Assembly: GCF_044373315.1 (NCBI RefSeq)
Contig: NZ_JBILQK010000066.1
Coordinates: forward strand, 1-21,978
Source: JACDQM01 sp044373315
GTDB lineage: Bacteria; Pseudomonadota; Gammaproteobacteria; Burkholderiales; Burkholderiaceae_C
DNA: 21,978 nt
Direction: 5' to 3'
How positions within the stretch are numbered: position 1 is the stretch's first letter; each line of letters begins with the position of its first letter. The notes under the pieces were generated by a model that was given only the letters and a program-made list of their open reading frames with translations, was not told where the DNA came from and made no database searches. Position numbers and translations under genes: made by a program. This document shows positions 14,813 through 21,965 of the stretch, in pieces.

Positions 14813-15247
14813 TCAGGCCGCGCGTGCGTCGTTGACGTGCCGATGCGCGCCGAGGTCGAAGCCCCCGAGGCCCCAATGGCGCCGAGCGGCGTCGAGCACC
14901 AGGGCTTCGCCATCGGCGACGTGGCGGTCTCCATGCGCGGCCGCGAGCGCCAGCCGGAACACCCGGCGCTGCAACGTGGGCTCGTCCACTTCGGCCATCA
15001 GCGAGCTCAGCGCGCTGGCATCGACGCCGCCCAGCATCGAACTGCTACTGGGGTCGCCCATCAGCAAGTCTTCGCACAGCGTCTGCACGATGCGCGGCAG
15101 GCCATCGGCCGGCAGGCCGAGCTCACCGGGCGCATTCAGATCGGTCAGCGCGTCGAACTCCGAGCGGCAGACATGGCCGTCGGCGATCAGGACCAGGGCC
15201 ACGATGCGTGCGGCGGCTTCGGGGCTGTTGCGAGGGTAGGAGCGCAT
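14813..15247 (-). CDS. TerB-like helical protein
   Basis: 144 aa. Two acidic segments, IADGHVCRSEF (residues 21-31) and GDRHVADGEALVL (106-118), sit in helical context in the way TerB-domain proteins place their metal-binding loops. The start ATG 15247 is the first that fits; the ribosome site is weak. It converges on the NhaR-like gene with a 10-bp gap. TerB-type domains occur in stress and envelope proteins of unknown biochemistry. Identification is by pattern only. Confidence 0.65.
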   Translation of the reverse strand: MRSYPRNSPEAAARIVALVLIADGHVCRSEFDALTDLNAPGELGLPADGLPRIVQTLCEDLLMGDPSSSSMLGGVDASALSSLMAEVDEPTLQRRVFRLALAAAHGDRHVADGEALVLDAARRHWGLGGFDLGAHRHVNDARAA

Positions 15248-15283
15248 GGCAGACGTCTTTCGTGAAGGAGTCGGTGTTGCGGT

Positions 15284-15304
15284 GCCCGCCGCTGGACGGC
15301 GGGC
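15284..15304. terminator. GC-rich hairpin between the small ORF and the TerB-like gene
   Basis: A perfect 8-bp stem GCCCGCCG / CGGCGGGC with a 5-nt loop lies in the 89-bp gap. No T-run follows on the minus strand, so its use as a terminator is uncertain. Confidence 0.35.
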
Positions 15305-15336
15305 CGTGTAGGGGCGTGCGCGGCAGTCGGGCGCTG

Positions 15337-15546
15337 TCAATCGCGCCAGTCGTACCGGCTGGTGCGCTGCTGACGGCGCGCGTGATGCGTGGGCTCAGTG
15401 CGGATCGGGATGGGCCGCAGCACCGCGGTGCGCGGGCCGCCCGCCAGCGCGTGCTGCAGTTGCCGCCAGGCCTGCTGCAGGCCTTCGACGACGCGCTGCA
15501 GCAAGCCCATGCGACGGGAGTGTTGGCGATTGAAACGAGCCTTCAT
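15337..15546 (-). CDS. Small Arg/Gln-rich protein, 69 aa
   Basis: ATG 15546 has GAAGG 7 nt upstream. The product is strongly basic: it begins MKARFNRQHSRRMG, has an amphipathic helix LLQRVVEGLQQAWRQLQHAL at about residues 15-34, and ends in RTSRYDWRD. No family is recognised. It lies between the metallophosphoesterase and the TerB-like gene on the same strand. An open frame runs through it from much further upstream, so coding status rests on the ribosome site and position. Confidence 0.45.
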   Translation of the reverse strand: MKARFNRQHSRRMGLLQRVVEGLQQAWRQLQHALAGGPRTAVLRPIPIRTEPTHHARRQQRTSRYDWRD

Positions 15547-15628
15547 GCTCAGGCCTTCAGAGAGTTGCGACACCCTGGAATGTGGACTCGAAAGGCAGCA
15601 GGAAAAAGCAGCGAATCCGTGATGGAAA

Positions 15629-15645
15629 CTTCGACAAATTCGAAG
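15629..15645 (-). terminator. Weak terminator after the metallophosphoesterase gene
   Basis: A 6-bp stem CTTCGA / TCGAAG with a 5-nt loop lies 15 bp past the stop codon on the minus strand and is followed by TTT. It is short, so termination would be partial at best. Confidence 0.35.
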
Positions 15646-15659
15646 CTGATGCCAAAACT

Positions 15660-16472
15660 TCACACGGCTCGGGCGCGCGACGGCCGGACTTCGGTGACCC
15701 GAACGCGGACAAAGGCCTGCTCGGCTGCCGAGAAGTCCCACTGCTCGATCTCGCAGCAGCCCGCGCTTGCGGAGCTGCTGCCCCAGCGCAGCAGGTTCAC
15801 CGAGTTGGGCATGCCTCTGCGCAGGCGCGAGGACAGGGCCGTGCCTGCCTGAACCGCCCACATCGGGCGCGACAGACCGTGGTCCAGACGGGCGACAAAG
15901 GGCAGGTGAATATGCCCACCCAATACGAGGTCGGCACCGGCATCGGCCCAGTGCCTGAGGGCAGCGGCGTGGCCGCGCAGCAGATTGGGGGCGTCGGCGG
16001 CGTGCGTGACGACCACCGGTTGGTGCACCACCACCACGCGCAGCTGCCCGGGCCGGGCGCCGGCCAGGGACCGGGCCACGCGCTCGATCTGCGGCCTGGA
16101 GACCTCGCCATGCTTGTGCCGCCAGGGCCGCGTCGTGTTGACGCCCAGCACCATCAGCCCGTCCGAGGCATGCGTGGGTTCCAGATCTGCACCGAAGGCG
16201 GCGCAGTGGCGCGCATAGGGGCGGCGCAGGCGCGCCCACAGGTCGAACAGCGGGATGTCGTGGTTGCCGGGAATCGCCAGCAGCGGTGCCGCCAACTGCT
16301 CGGTGAAGGCTCGGGCCGCCATGAACTGCGCCGGCCGCGCGCGCTGCGTGATGTCGCCGGACAGCACGACCAGTTCGGGCGCCTGCTGCCGCGCCAGCGC
16401 CAGCAGCGCCGCCACGACGGGCGGCTGCTCGGTGCCGAAATGCGTGTCGGAGATCTGCAGCAGGACGCTCAT
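15660..16472 (-). CDS. Calcineurin-like metallophosphoesterase
   Basis: 270 aa. Metal ligands are all present: SDTHFG (D9, H11), SGDIT (D40), GNHD (N70, H71), VVVVHQP (H150) and GGHIHLP (H187, H189). It resembles the class III cyclic-nucleotide phosphodiesterase/Icc-type group rather than the PlcP type at 2761. The ATG at 16472 overlaps the stop of the upstream diacylglycerol kinase-like gene as ATGA, so the pair is translationally coupled. That coupling hints at a lipid-head-group or nucleotide substrate, but this is not shown. The C-terminal tail (QAFVRVRVTEVRPSRARAV) is basic. Confidence 0.88.
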   Translation of the reverse strand: MSVLLQISDTHFGTEQPPVVAALLALARQQAPELVVLSGDITQRARPAQFMAARAFTEQLAAPLLAIPGNHDIPLFDLWARLRRPYARHCAAFGADLEPTHASDGLMVLGVNTTRPWRHKHGEVSRPQIERVARSLAGARPGQLRVVVVHQPVVVTHAADAPNLLRGHAAALRHWADAGADLVLGGHIHLPFVARLDHGLSRPMWAVQAGTALSSRLRRGMPNSVNLLRWGSSSASAGCCEIEQWDFSAAEQAFVRVRVTEVRPSRARAV

Positions 16473-17455
16473 TCGGCGATCCTGTCGCTGCGCCCGGCCT
16501 GTGGCATCAGCAGGTACAGCGGCCGCTCCAACACGCGGAAGTCGAGCGGCGCGCGCATGCGTGTGACCTCGCCGTCGAAGGCGACTTTGACGCCTCGGCG
16601 GCCATGGGCGAGCGTCGGCCGCACCACCATGTGCTTGAACTCGAAGCGCCGCACGCTCTGCGCCTCGCCGAGCGTGCCCATCGCGCCGTGCAGCATCAGC
16701 CTGAGCATCGACAGCATGCCGATCGGCCGCAGCATCACCGCGGTGATGCAGTCGTCCTCGAGGCCCTGCGCGGCGTCGCTGAGCGGATGGACCAGCGGCT
16801 GCACGCCCAGCTGTTCCAGCTGCAGCCGGTTGTTGCCCACGAACAGGGTCAGCGTGCTCACATCCTGCACCGAGCTGCCTTGCTCGATATGCAGGCGCAG
16901 CTGCCTTTGCGCGCGCAGCAGCGTTGCCGCGGCCGACCACAGCGCCACCCAGCGGCTGCGTCCGAAGCGTGCCTTGTAGGCCTCGCGGTCTTCCAGCAGG
17001 TCCGGATAGAGCCCAACGCTGGCGTTGACAAGGAAGACGCGCTCGTTGATCGCCGCCACCCGCACCGGCTGCGGCGTCCAGCCCAGCAGGCCGCGCGCCG
17101 CCTCGGCCGGGTCGCCGGGAATGCTGTGCGTGCGTGCGAAGTAGTTGAAGGTGCCTTGTGGCACCACGCCCATCGCGCAGCCCGCCGCATGCGCGGCTTG
17201 TGCCACGGTGTTGAGCGTGCCATCGCCGCCGACTGCCACCACGGCTGTGCGCTCAGCGCAGGCGCTGGCAGCGGCCTGCTGCGCGACTTGGGCCAGCTCG
17301 GCCGGTTGGCTGAAGTGCAAGGTGCCGCGTCGCCCGGCTGCCTGCAGGGCCCGCTCGATGATCTCGCCCTTGCGATGGGCGTCATGGCTGCCCGAGGCGG
17401 AGTTGATGACATACTCGAGTGGCGCAGCGGGATCGATGTCGGGGCAGGCAGACAT
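16469..17455 (-). CDS. Diacylglycerol/lipid kinase family protein (DAGK catalytic domain)
   Basis: 328 aa. The DAGK catalytic domain shows VVAVGGDGTLNTVAQAA, the nucleotide-binding signature, then VPQGTFNYFART, typical of proteobacterial lipid kinases. Members phosphorylate diacylglycerol or related lipids at the inner membrane face. ATG 17455 is used; no good ribosome site is visible, and the open frame continues upstream without family sequence. It follows the DUF3616 gene by 41 bp and overlaps the metallophosphoesterase by 4 bp, forming a probable three-gene operon. A kinase that turns diacylglycerol into phosphatidate would oppose the proposed PlcP pathway; no Pho box precedes this operon. 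Confidence 0.9.
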   Translation of the reverse strand: MSACPDIDPAAPLEYVINSASGSHDAHRKGEIIERALQAAGRRGTLHFSQPAELAQVAQQAAASACAERTAVVAVGGDGTLNTVAQAAHAAGCAMGVVPQGTFNYFARTHSIPGDPAEAARGLLGWTPQPVRVAAINERVFLVNASVGLYPDLLEDREAYKARFGRSRWVALWSAAATLLRAQRQLRLHIEQGSSVQDVSTLTLFVGNNRLQLEQLGVQPLVHPLSDAAQGLEDDCITAVMLRPIGMLSMLRLMLHGAMGTLGEAQSVRRFEFKHMVVRPTLAHGRRGVKVAFDGEVTRMRAPLDFRVLERPLYLLMPQAGRSDRIAE

Positions 17456-17496
17456 GGGCCGGGCTGGACGGATCGAGCGGGTCGGGCTGACTGCGC

Positions 17497-18585
17497 TCAG
17501 GCGTGGCGCAGCAGATCGCCGAAGACCGTGTATTCGCCGTCCTTTCGATCCGCACCCGGCGCGTCGTAAAGAACCAGCCAGTTCGGCTGGCCGCCCGACC
17601 ACTGCGGCGGAACATCGCAGATCGCCTCTGCACGGTTGCTGCCGCGCCCGTGTGGCAGCGAGACCGATTCGGTCAGGGCCGCCTCGAAACGCACCGGTTC
17701 GCGGTTGGCCGCCAGCAGGGCTTTGGCTGCCGGCCATTTGAAGACTCGGATTTCGCCGTTCAGCACCATCGTCGGACCGGCCAGGATGTAGAGGTCGTCG
17801 CCGGAGAAGTGCAGGTCGCGGATGCCCAGGCCGTCAAGCTGCAGGAAGTGCTTGCGCACCAGCGTGCCGGCCTCGTCCAGCGCCACTAGGCGCAGTTGGT
17901 CGCCGCGGGCCTCCACCTCGATTTCAAGCAGCGCCGACCAGCCGCGTAGCACCGGGCCGCGCAGGCCCAGCAGCAGGCGGCGTCCATCGACCGCAAGGCC
18001 TTCGATGTCGAAGCCGTTGTCCTTGCCCGGGATCGCCATATAAGGCCCGAAGTGCGGATCGTCAGCAAGCGCGCGGGTGAGCTGGTTGGTCTGTGCATCG
18101 CCTTTGAGGCGCAGCGCCCGACGGCCATCGGCGGCCTGGCGCACCAGGCAGGGCTCGCCCTTGGCGTCGTTCTCGATCGGCAGGCAGGCCAGCAGGCGCC
18201 GGTTGCGGTCGAGCGTCACCTTGGCCAGCCGCTTGGCGTTCTCGGCATGGTCGCGGTCCGGCTTGGCGTTCTTGCGCTTCAGGCCATGCGATCCGACCAC
18301 CCACAGGAAGCCGTCCGCCACGGCCATGCCCTCCAGGTCGGCCTCTTCCTCGGCCGTGCCGGGCAGCTCCAGCATGTCGGACAAGGGGAAGTCCTGCACC
18401 TCGCCGAAGCGCAGGGTTTCCTGCCCCACCGGGTCGAGTCGGCGCAGGCGGTCCAGGCCGCAGGCTTCGTCGCCCGCCACCCAGAGCCAGTCACCGGTGA
18501 AGGCAGCGCCGGACAGGTTGGCGTGAACCAGCGAGCCGGCGGTGAATTCCAGACGGACGGCATTGGCACTTCGGGCCTTTGGCAT
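17497..18585 (-). CDS. DUF3616-domain protein
   Basis: 362 aa from ATG 18585, with GGAGA 8 nt upstream. It is recognised as DUF3616: it opens VHANLSGAAFTGDWLWVAGDE and repeats short beta-strand units (DLEGMAVADGFLWVVGSH, DIEGLAVDGRRLLLGLRGP, GIRDLHFSGDDLYILAGP) like blades of a beta-propeller. The repeated D-x-E-G-x-A pattern suggests a six-bladed phytase/SdiA-regulated-type propeller that may bind calcium (inference). No signal peptide is seen, so it is probably cytoplasmic. It is first gene of the probable DUF3616, lipid kinase, phosphoesterase operon. Function unknown. Confidence 0.8.
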   Translation of the reverse strand: MPKARSANAVRLEFTAGSLVHANLSGAAFTGDWLWVAGDEACGLDRLRRLDPVGQETLRFGEVQDFPLSDMLELPGTAEEEADLEGMAVADGFLWVVGSHGLKRKNAKPDRDHAENAKRLAKVTLDRNRRLLACLPIENDAKGEPCLVRQAADGRRALRLKGDAQTNQLTRALADDPHFGPYMAIPGKDNGFDIEGLAVDGRRLLLGLRGPVLRGWSALLEIEVEARGDQLRLVALDEAGTLVRKHFLQLDGLGIRDLHFSGDDLYILAGPTMVLNGEIRVFKWPAAKALLAANREPVRFEAALTESVSLPHGRGSNRAEAICDVPPQWSGGQPNWLVLYDAPGADRKDGEYTVFGDLLRHA

Positions 18586-18628
18586 GGGCGCAGTCTCCGC
18601 AAGGCGGGCTTTGAAACATGAAAGGGCG

Positions 18629-18655
18629 GACGCTTCGCAGGGGCTGCGAAGCGTC
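18629..18655. other. Perfect 12-bp-stem hairpin in the DUF3616 upstream region
   Basis: GACGCTTCGCAG (18629-18640) and CTGCGAAGCGTC (18644-18655) form a perfect inverted repeat with a 3-nt loop. It lies 43 bp upstream of the DUF3616 start and about 140 bp upstream of the HPF-like gene, with no T-run. It could be an operator or a 5'-UTR structure. Confidence 0.6.
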
Positions 18656-18762
18656 GCCTCAAGACATCCCAGTGTGCCGCCGTAAGTGTGCTCCATGTTC
18701 AGATTTTTCGGATGCTGAAGTTCACGAAAGGCTGCTTTTTAGGAATCTGAGCGGGCCCCACA

Positions 18763-18778
18763 TTGAAATGGTTTTCAA
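18763..18778. promoter_or_regulatory. Small palindrome before the HPF-like gene
   Basis: TTGAAA-4 nt-TTTCAA lies 16 bp upstream of ATG 18795, at the end of a locally AT-rich stretch (about 18700-18780) that probably holds the promoter. It may be an operator overlapping the transcription start; which regulator binds is unknown. Confidence 0.35.
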
Positions 18779-18794
18779 CCGCTGGAGACCTGTG

Positions 18795-19136
18795 ATGCAA
18801 GTCCTGTTCAAGTCGCGTGATCCGCAAGCCTCTGAGTTGCGTGAGCTGGCCGAACGCCGCGTGCGCTTCGCGCTGCGCCGCCTGCGCTGGCTGGTGCCGC
18901 GTGCCGAAGTGCAGATGTCGGACGTGAACGGCCCGCGCGGCGGCATCGACAAGCGCTGCCAGCTGGAGTTCCGCACCGATGGCGCCGGCTCGGTGGTGGT
19001 AGCCGCCGTGGCCCGCGACTGGCGTTCTGCGCTGGACAGTGCCCTGGATCGTGCCGCCCGTCTACTGTTGCGTCTGTGGCGCCGCAGTCATGACGCGCGC
19101 CGGTTGCGTCAGCGCCTGCTCAGCCAGGAGCTTTGA
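18795..19136 (+). CDS. HPF/RaiA-like ribosome-associated protein
   Basis: 113 aa. It matches the short ribosome hibernation factor / S30AE fold: beta-strand start MQVLFKSRD, helix ASELRELAERRVRFALRRL, strand AEVQMSDVNGPRGGIDKRCQLEF, then VVVAAVARDWRSALDSALDRAARLLLR. Such proteins bind the 30S decoding centre and stabilise idle ribosomes in starvation. The ATG at 18795 has GGAGA 6 nt upstream. The C-terminus is Arg-rich. It is followed after 81 bp by a zinc-ribbon protein on the same strand. This degenerate short form is probably not the main HPF of the cell, which usually lies near rpoN. Confidence 0.82.
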   Translation: MQVLFKSRDPQASELRELAERRVRFALRRLRWLVPRAEVQMSDVNGPRGGIDKRCQLEFRTDGAGSVVVAAVARDWRSALDSALDRAARLLLRLWRRSHDARRLRQRLLSQEL

Positions 19137-19217
19137 ATCCGGGCCGGAGCAGCAGCCCGCAGCCTGCCGGTCAGGCCGGGCTTTCCACTGTCAACCCAAC
19201 ACCCTCAGGAGTACCTG

Positions 19218-19487
19218 ATGAAATGTCCCAGCTGTAGCGATGCTGTCCTGCTGATGAGCGATCGCCAAGGCGTCGAGATCGACTATTGCCCGCAATGCCG
19301 CGGTGTGTGGCTGGACCGCGGCGAGCTCGACAAGCTGATCGCGCGCTCGGCCGATGTGGGTTCGCCGCCCGTTCAGGAGCATCGGGACGAGCGTTCGAAG
19401 CCGCAGTTTGTCGACTCCGACCATGAGCACGGCCGGAACCCCCACGGCAAGCGCAACAAGTCCTGGCTAGGCAATATCTTCGACTGA
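19218..19487 (+). CDS. Zinc-ribbon (TFIIB-type) protein
   Basis: 89 aa. Two CxxC knuckles, CPSC (C3, C6) and CPQC (C24, C27), flank a short beta region, followed by RGVWLDRGELDKL, the hallmark of the zf-TFIIB family. The remainder is His/Asp/Lys-rich and ends in a SWLGNIFD tail that may dock a partner. AGGAG is 6 nt upstream of ATG 19218. It follows the HPF-like gene and converges on lplT with 19 bp between. Biochemical role is unknown for the family. Confidence 0.9.
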   Translation: MKCPSCSDAVLLMSDRQGVEIDYCPQCRGVWLDRGELDKLIARSADVGSPPVQEHRDERSKPQFVDSDHEHGRNPHGKRNKSWLGNIFD

Positions 19488-19506
19488 CACGGCGCTGGCG
19501 GCTGCT

Positions 19507-20826
19507 TCACCGGGCCTGTCGCTCCCGCCACATCAAGACCGCCATGCCCAGCGCAATCGCGCCGCCAAAGCCGCTCATCAGCAGGACGATGCTGACGCCT
19601 TCGCGCAGCAGCAGCGCGTAGACCGCCAGCATGGCCAGCACACTCGCGTTTTCATAGAAGCCCTGCACGGCGATGGAACAGCCCGCGCTCAGCAGCACAT
19701 GGCCGCGGTGCTGCAGCAGCGCATTCATCGGCACCACCAGCAGGCCCCCGACCGCACCCACCAGCACCAGCAGCGGCAGCGCGGCGGCCACGCTGTGGGT
19801 CAGGCCGATCAGCGGGATCAGCAGACCCAGGGCGACCCCGAAGCCGAGCATGCGCCGGGCCTGGTTGAGCGGCACCCAGCGACCGGCCGCACAGGCACCC
19901 AGCACCACGCCTACCGCCACCGCCACCTGCAGCAGCGTTGCCTCGGCCAGCGGCAGGCCCAGCCGGTCTTCGGCCCAGCGCAGCACGGCGAACTGCAGCG
20001 TGGCGCCCAGGCCCCAGAACACCGTCGTCACGGCCAGCGACAGGCCGCCTTCGGCGTCACGCCAGAGCGTGCGCTGCTGGGTGGCGAAGTCACCCAGCAA
20101 GGCCATCGGACGGAAGCTGCGCCGGGCATAGCGCACGCCGCTATCGGGCACGCGCAGGTTGAGCGCGCTGGCCGCAGCGTAAAGGCCCAGGATCAGCAGC
20201 AGCGAGGGCAGGTAGCGCGTCGCCGCCAGCGGCAAGGCCTCGCCGGACAGCGCCGCCAGCAGCCCCATCGACAGCGCGCTGTCCAGCCAGAACGGCGCAA
20301 CCAGGAGGCCGCCCAGCACCGCACCCGCCAGCGCCGCACCAACCACCGAGACCTCCAGCCAGCCATTGGCCGCCACCAGGGCCTGGGGCTTTACCAGCTC
20401 GGTCAGCAGGCCGTACTTGGCCGGCGCATAGCCGGCGGCGCCCAGGCCCACGATGGCAAAGGCGGCCACCGGGTGCAGGCCCAGCATCAGGGCCAGCAGG
20501 CCGAGCATCTTCAGCGCATTCATCCAGCGCATCAGGCGGTGCTTGGGCACAGCGTCGGCCAGTGCGCCGATGAAAGGCGCCAGCAGCACATAGGCCAGCG
20601 TGAAGCCGAACTTCAGCAGTGGCGCCAGCCAGGGCGCCTCGCCACGCTCGATCAGCAGCGCGATGGTGACGATCAGTAAGGCGTTGTCGGCCAGCGATGA
20701 CAGGAACTGCGTGCCGATCAGCGTGTGGAAGCCGCGCGGCAGGCGTGGCCTTGCAGCCTCAGGCACGTCGGCGGGCTCGCCGAGTGGGTGCTCGCAATCG
20801 TGTTGCCGCCATGCGCGCTGGGCCAT
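19507..20826 (-). CDS. lplT: Lysophospholipid transporter LplT (MFS)
   Basis: 439 aa, 12 predicted helices. The first helices read GFHTLIGTQFLSSLADNALLIVTIALL and LAPFIGALADAVPKHRLMRWMNALK, and AAGYAPAKYGLLTELV is the LplT-type signature. LplT flips lysophospholipids across the inner membrane for re-acylation; in enterics it pairs with the acyltransferase Aas, which is absent here. It is about 40 residues longer than E. coli LplT, mostly an N-terminal extension rich in His, Glu and Pro. ATG 20826 lies 9 nt after the -10 of a Pho-type promoter and no Shine-Dalgarno is evident, so the message may be leaderless. It may serve lipid turnover during phosphate starvation (inference). Confidence 0.9.
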   Translation of the reverse strand: MAQRAWRQHDCEHPLGEPADVPEAARPRLPRGFHTLIGTQFLSSLADNALLIVTIALLIERGEAPWLAPLLKFGFTLAYVLLAPFIGALADAVPKHRLMRWMNALKMLGLLALMLGLHPVAAFAIVGLGAAGYAPAKYGLLTELVKPQALVAANGWLEVSVVGAALAGAVLGGLLVAPFWLDSALSMGLLAALSGEALPLAATRYLPSLLLILGLYAAASALNLRVPDSGVRYARRSFRPMALLGDFATQQRTLWRDAEGGLSLAVTTVFWGLGATLQFAVLRWAEDRLGLPLAEATLLQVAVAVGVVLGACAAGRWVPLNQARRMLGFGVALGLLIPLIGLTHSVAAALPLLVLVGAVGGLLVVPMNALLQHRGHVLLSAGCSIAVQGFYENASVLAMLAVYALLLREGVSIVLLMSGFGGAIALGMAVLMWRERQAR

Positions 20827-20834
20827 GGGGGTGC

Positions 20835-20879
20835 AGCATCGCCGCCTGGGATGAAGGCCGCGTGAAGAACTGGTGACAG
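20835..20879 (-). promoter_or_regulatory. Pho box with three half-sites and -10 for lplT
   Basis: Minus-strand half-sites CTGTCAC, TCTTCAC and CCTTCAT follow at 11-bp steps (20879-20851). Overlapping 18-bp boxes are CTGTCACCAGTTCTTCAC (20879-20862) and TCTTCACGCGGCCTTCAT (20868-20851). Exactly 10 bp after the second is GATGCT (20840-20835), the same hexamer at the same distance as in the MGDG-synthase-like promoter. Confidence 0.65.
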
Positions 20880-20903
20880 GGTGGTGTCGCTGTCGGCGCA
20901 GGC

Positions 20904-21965
20904 TCAGGCTTTGCGGTGCATGCGGTGCCAGATGAGCCAGCCGAGCAGGGCGGTGATGCTGACCACCACCAGCACCATCCAGGCAAAACCATGCGGATGC
21001 TCGGCCAGCGGTATGCCGCCCACATTCATGCCCATCAGGCCAGCAAGCAGGTTGATCGGCAGCGCCATAACCGTGACCGTGCTGAGCATGAACAGGCTGC
21101 GATTGTTTTCCACCGCCACGCGCGCGGCCGCCTCGTCCTGCAGCAGGCGGATGCGCTCCTGCAGCGCTGCAATGTCGCGCAGCACCAGGGCGAAGTCCTC
21201 ACCCGCCTGGCGCAGGCGCTCTGCATCGCCGGGTGAGACAAAAGGGGGCGGGTTGGCCAGCATGCGCATCAACGCGCCGGGCTCGGGCGCCAGCCAGCGC
21301 TGCAGGCGGACCGCCAGGCGGCGCAGGCGCGACAACTCGGCGCTGTGGCCGCCGGTCATGCCAGCCAGCACCGCATCCTCGATGTCGTCGATGCGCTCGG
21401 TGGCGCTGCGCACGATGCGCTGCAGCTCGTCGGCCTGGTCGCGCAGCAGATTGTCCAGTAAGGCCACCGGCGTGGCCAGGCGCTCGCCGCGCTTGACGTC
21501 AGCGCGCAGCCGGTCGATCGAGCGCAGCGGCTGGCGCCGTGCGCTGACCACCAGGCCGCCGCGCAGATGCACCCACAGCGTGGAGACATCGTTGGCGTCG
21601 AAGCTGAAGTCGAACAGCACATCGTTGATGACGGCGAAGAGTGCGTCGCCCTCGCGCTCGATGCGCGAGGAGCGCGAGCCGGCGTGCGGCGCTTCGAAGA
21701 ACTCGTCGCCCAGCGCCGCCAGGCTGCGCAGCCACTGCTCGCAGCGCGCGTGCGAGAGGTTGAAATGCAGCCAGACGAAGCTGCCATCAGCCGCCGCTTG
21801 CGCCGCACCGCCCGCGCGCAGCCAGGCGGCGGCCTCGTAAGAATCGAGCGGTTCGCCCGCGGCGTCAGGGCGGAAGCGATAGCCGCAGATCAGCCCGTTC
21901 GCGTCCGCGCCGTAGTTGGACGTGGTCAGCGCGGGCCGGGCGGACGGGGAGCTTGGGTCAGGCAT
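20904..21965 (-). CDS. CorA-family metal transporter, ZntB-like
   Basis: 353 aa. A long cytoplasmic N-terminal domain (FVWLHFNLSHARCEQWL, then RGGLVVSARRQPLRSIDRLR) and a helical stalk lead to two C-terminal membrane helices (about 291-311 and 327-347). The pore motif GMNVGG is at 312-317. Bacterial CorA proteins carry GMN and transport Mg2+, Co2+ or Ni2+; the N-terminal style here is closer to ZntB zinc transporters. ATG 21965 is 13 bp from the window edge, so upstream signals cannot be judged. Its stop is 77 bp from the start of lplT on the same strand, a gap filled by the lplT Pho box, so lplT has its own promoter. Confidence 0.9.
   Translation of the reverse strand: MPDPSSPSARPALTTSNYGADANGLICGYRFRPDAAGEPLDSYEAAAWLRAGGAAQAAADGSFVWLHFNLSHARCEQWLRSLAALGDEFFEAPHAGSRSSRIEREGDALFAVINDVLFDFSFDANDVSTLWVHLRGGLVVSARRQPLRSIDRLRADVKRGERLATPVALLDNLLRDQADELQRIVRSATERIDDIEDAVLAGMTGGHSAELSRLRRLAVRLQRWLAPEPGALMRMLANPPPFVSPGDAERLRQAGEDFALVLRDIAALQERIRLLQDEAAARVAVENNRSLFMLSTVTVMALPINLLAGLMGMNVGGIPLAEHPHGFAWMVLVVVSITALLGWLIWHRMHRKA

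Noticed and set aside
15660..16940. Longer metallophosphoesterase starting near 16940
   Set aside because: The added part is antisense-frame sequence of the lipid kinase gene; family homology starts at ATG 16472, which shows the ATGA overlap.
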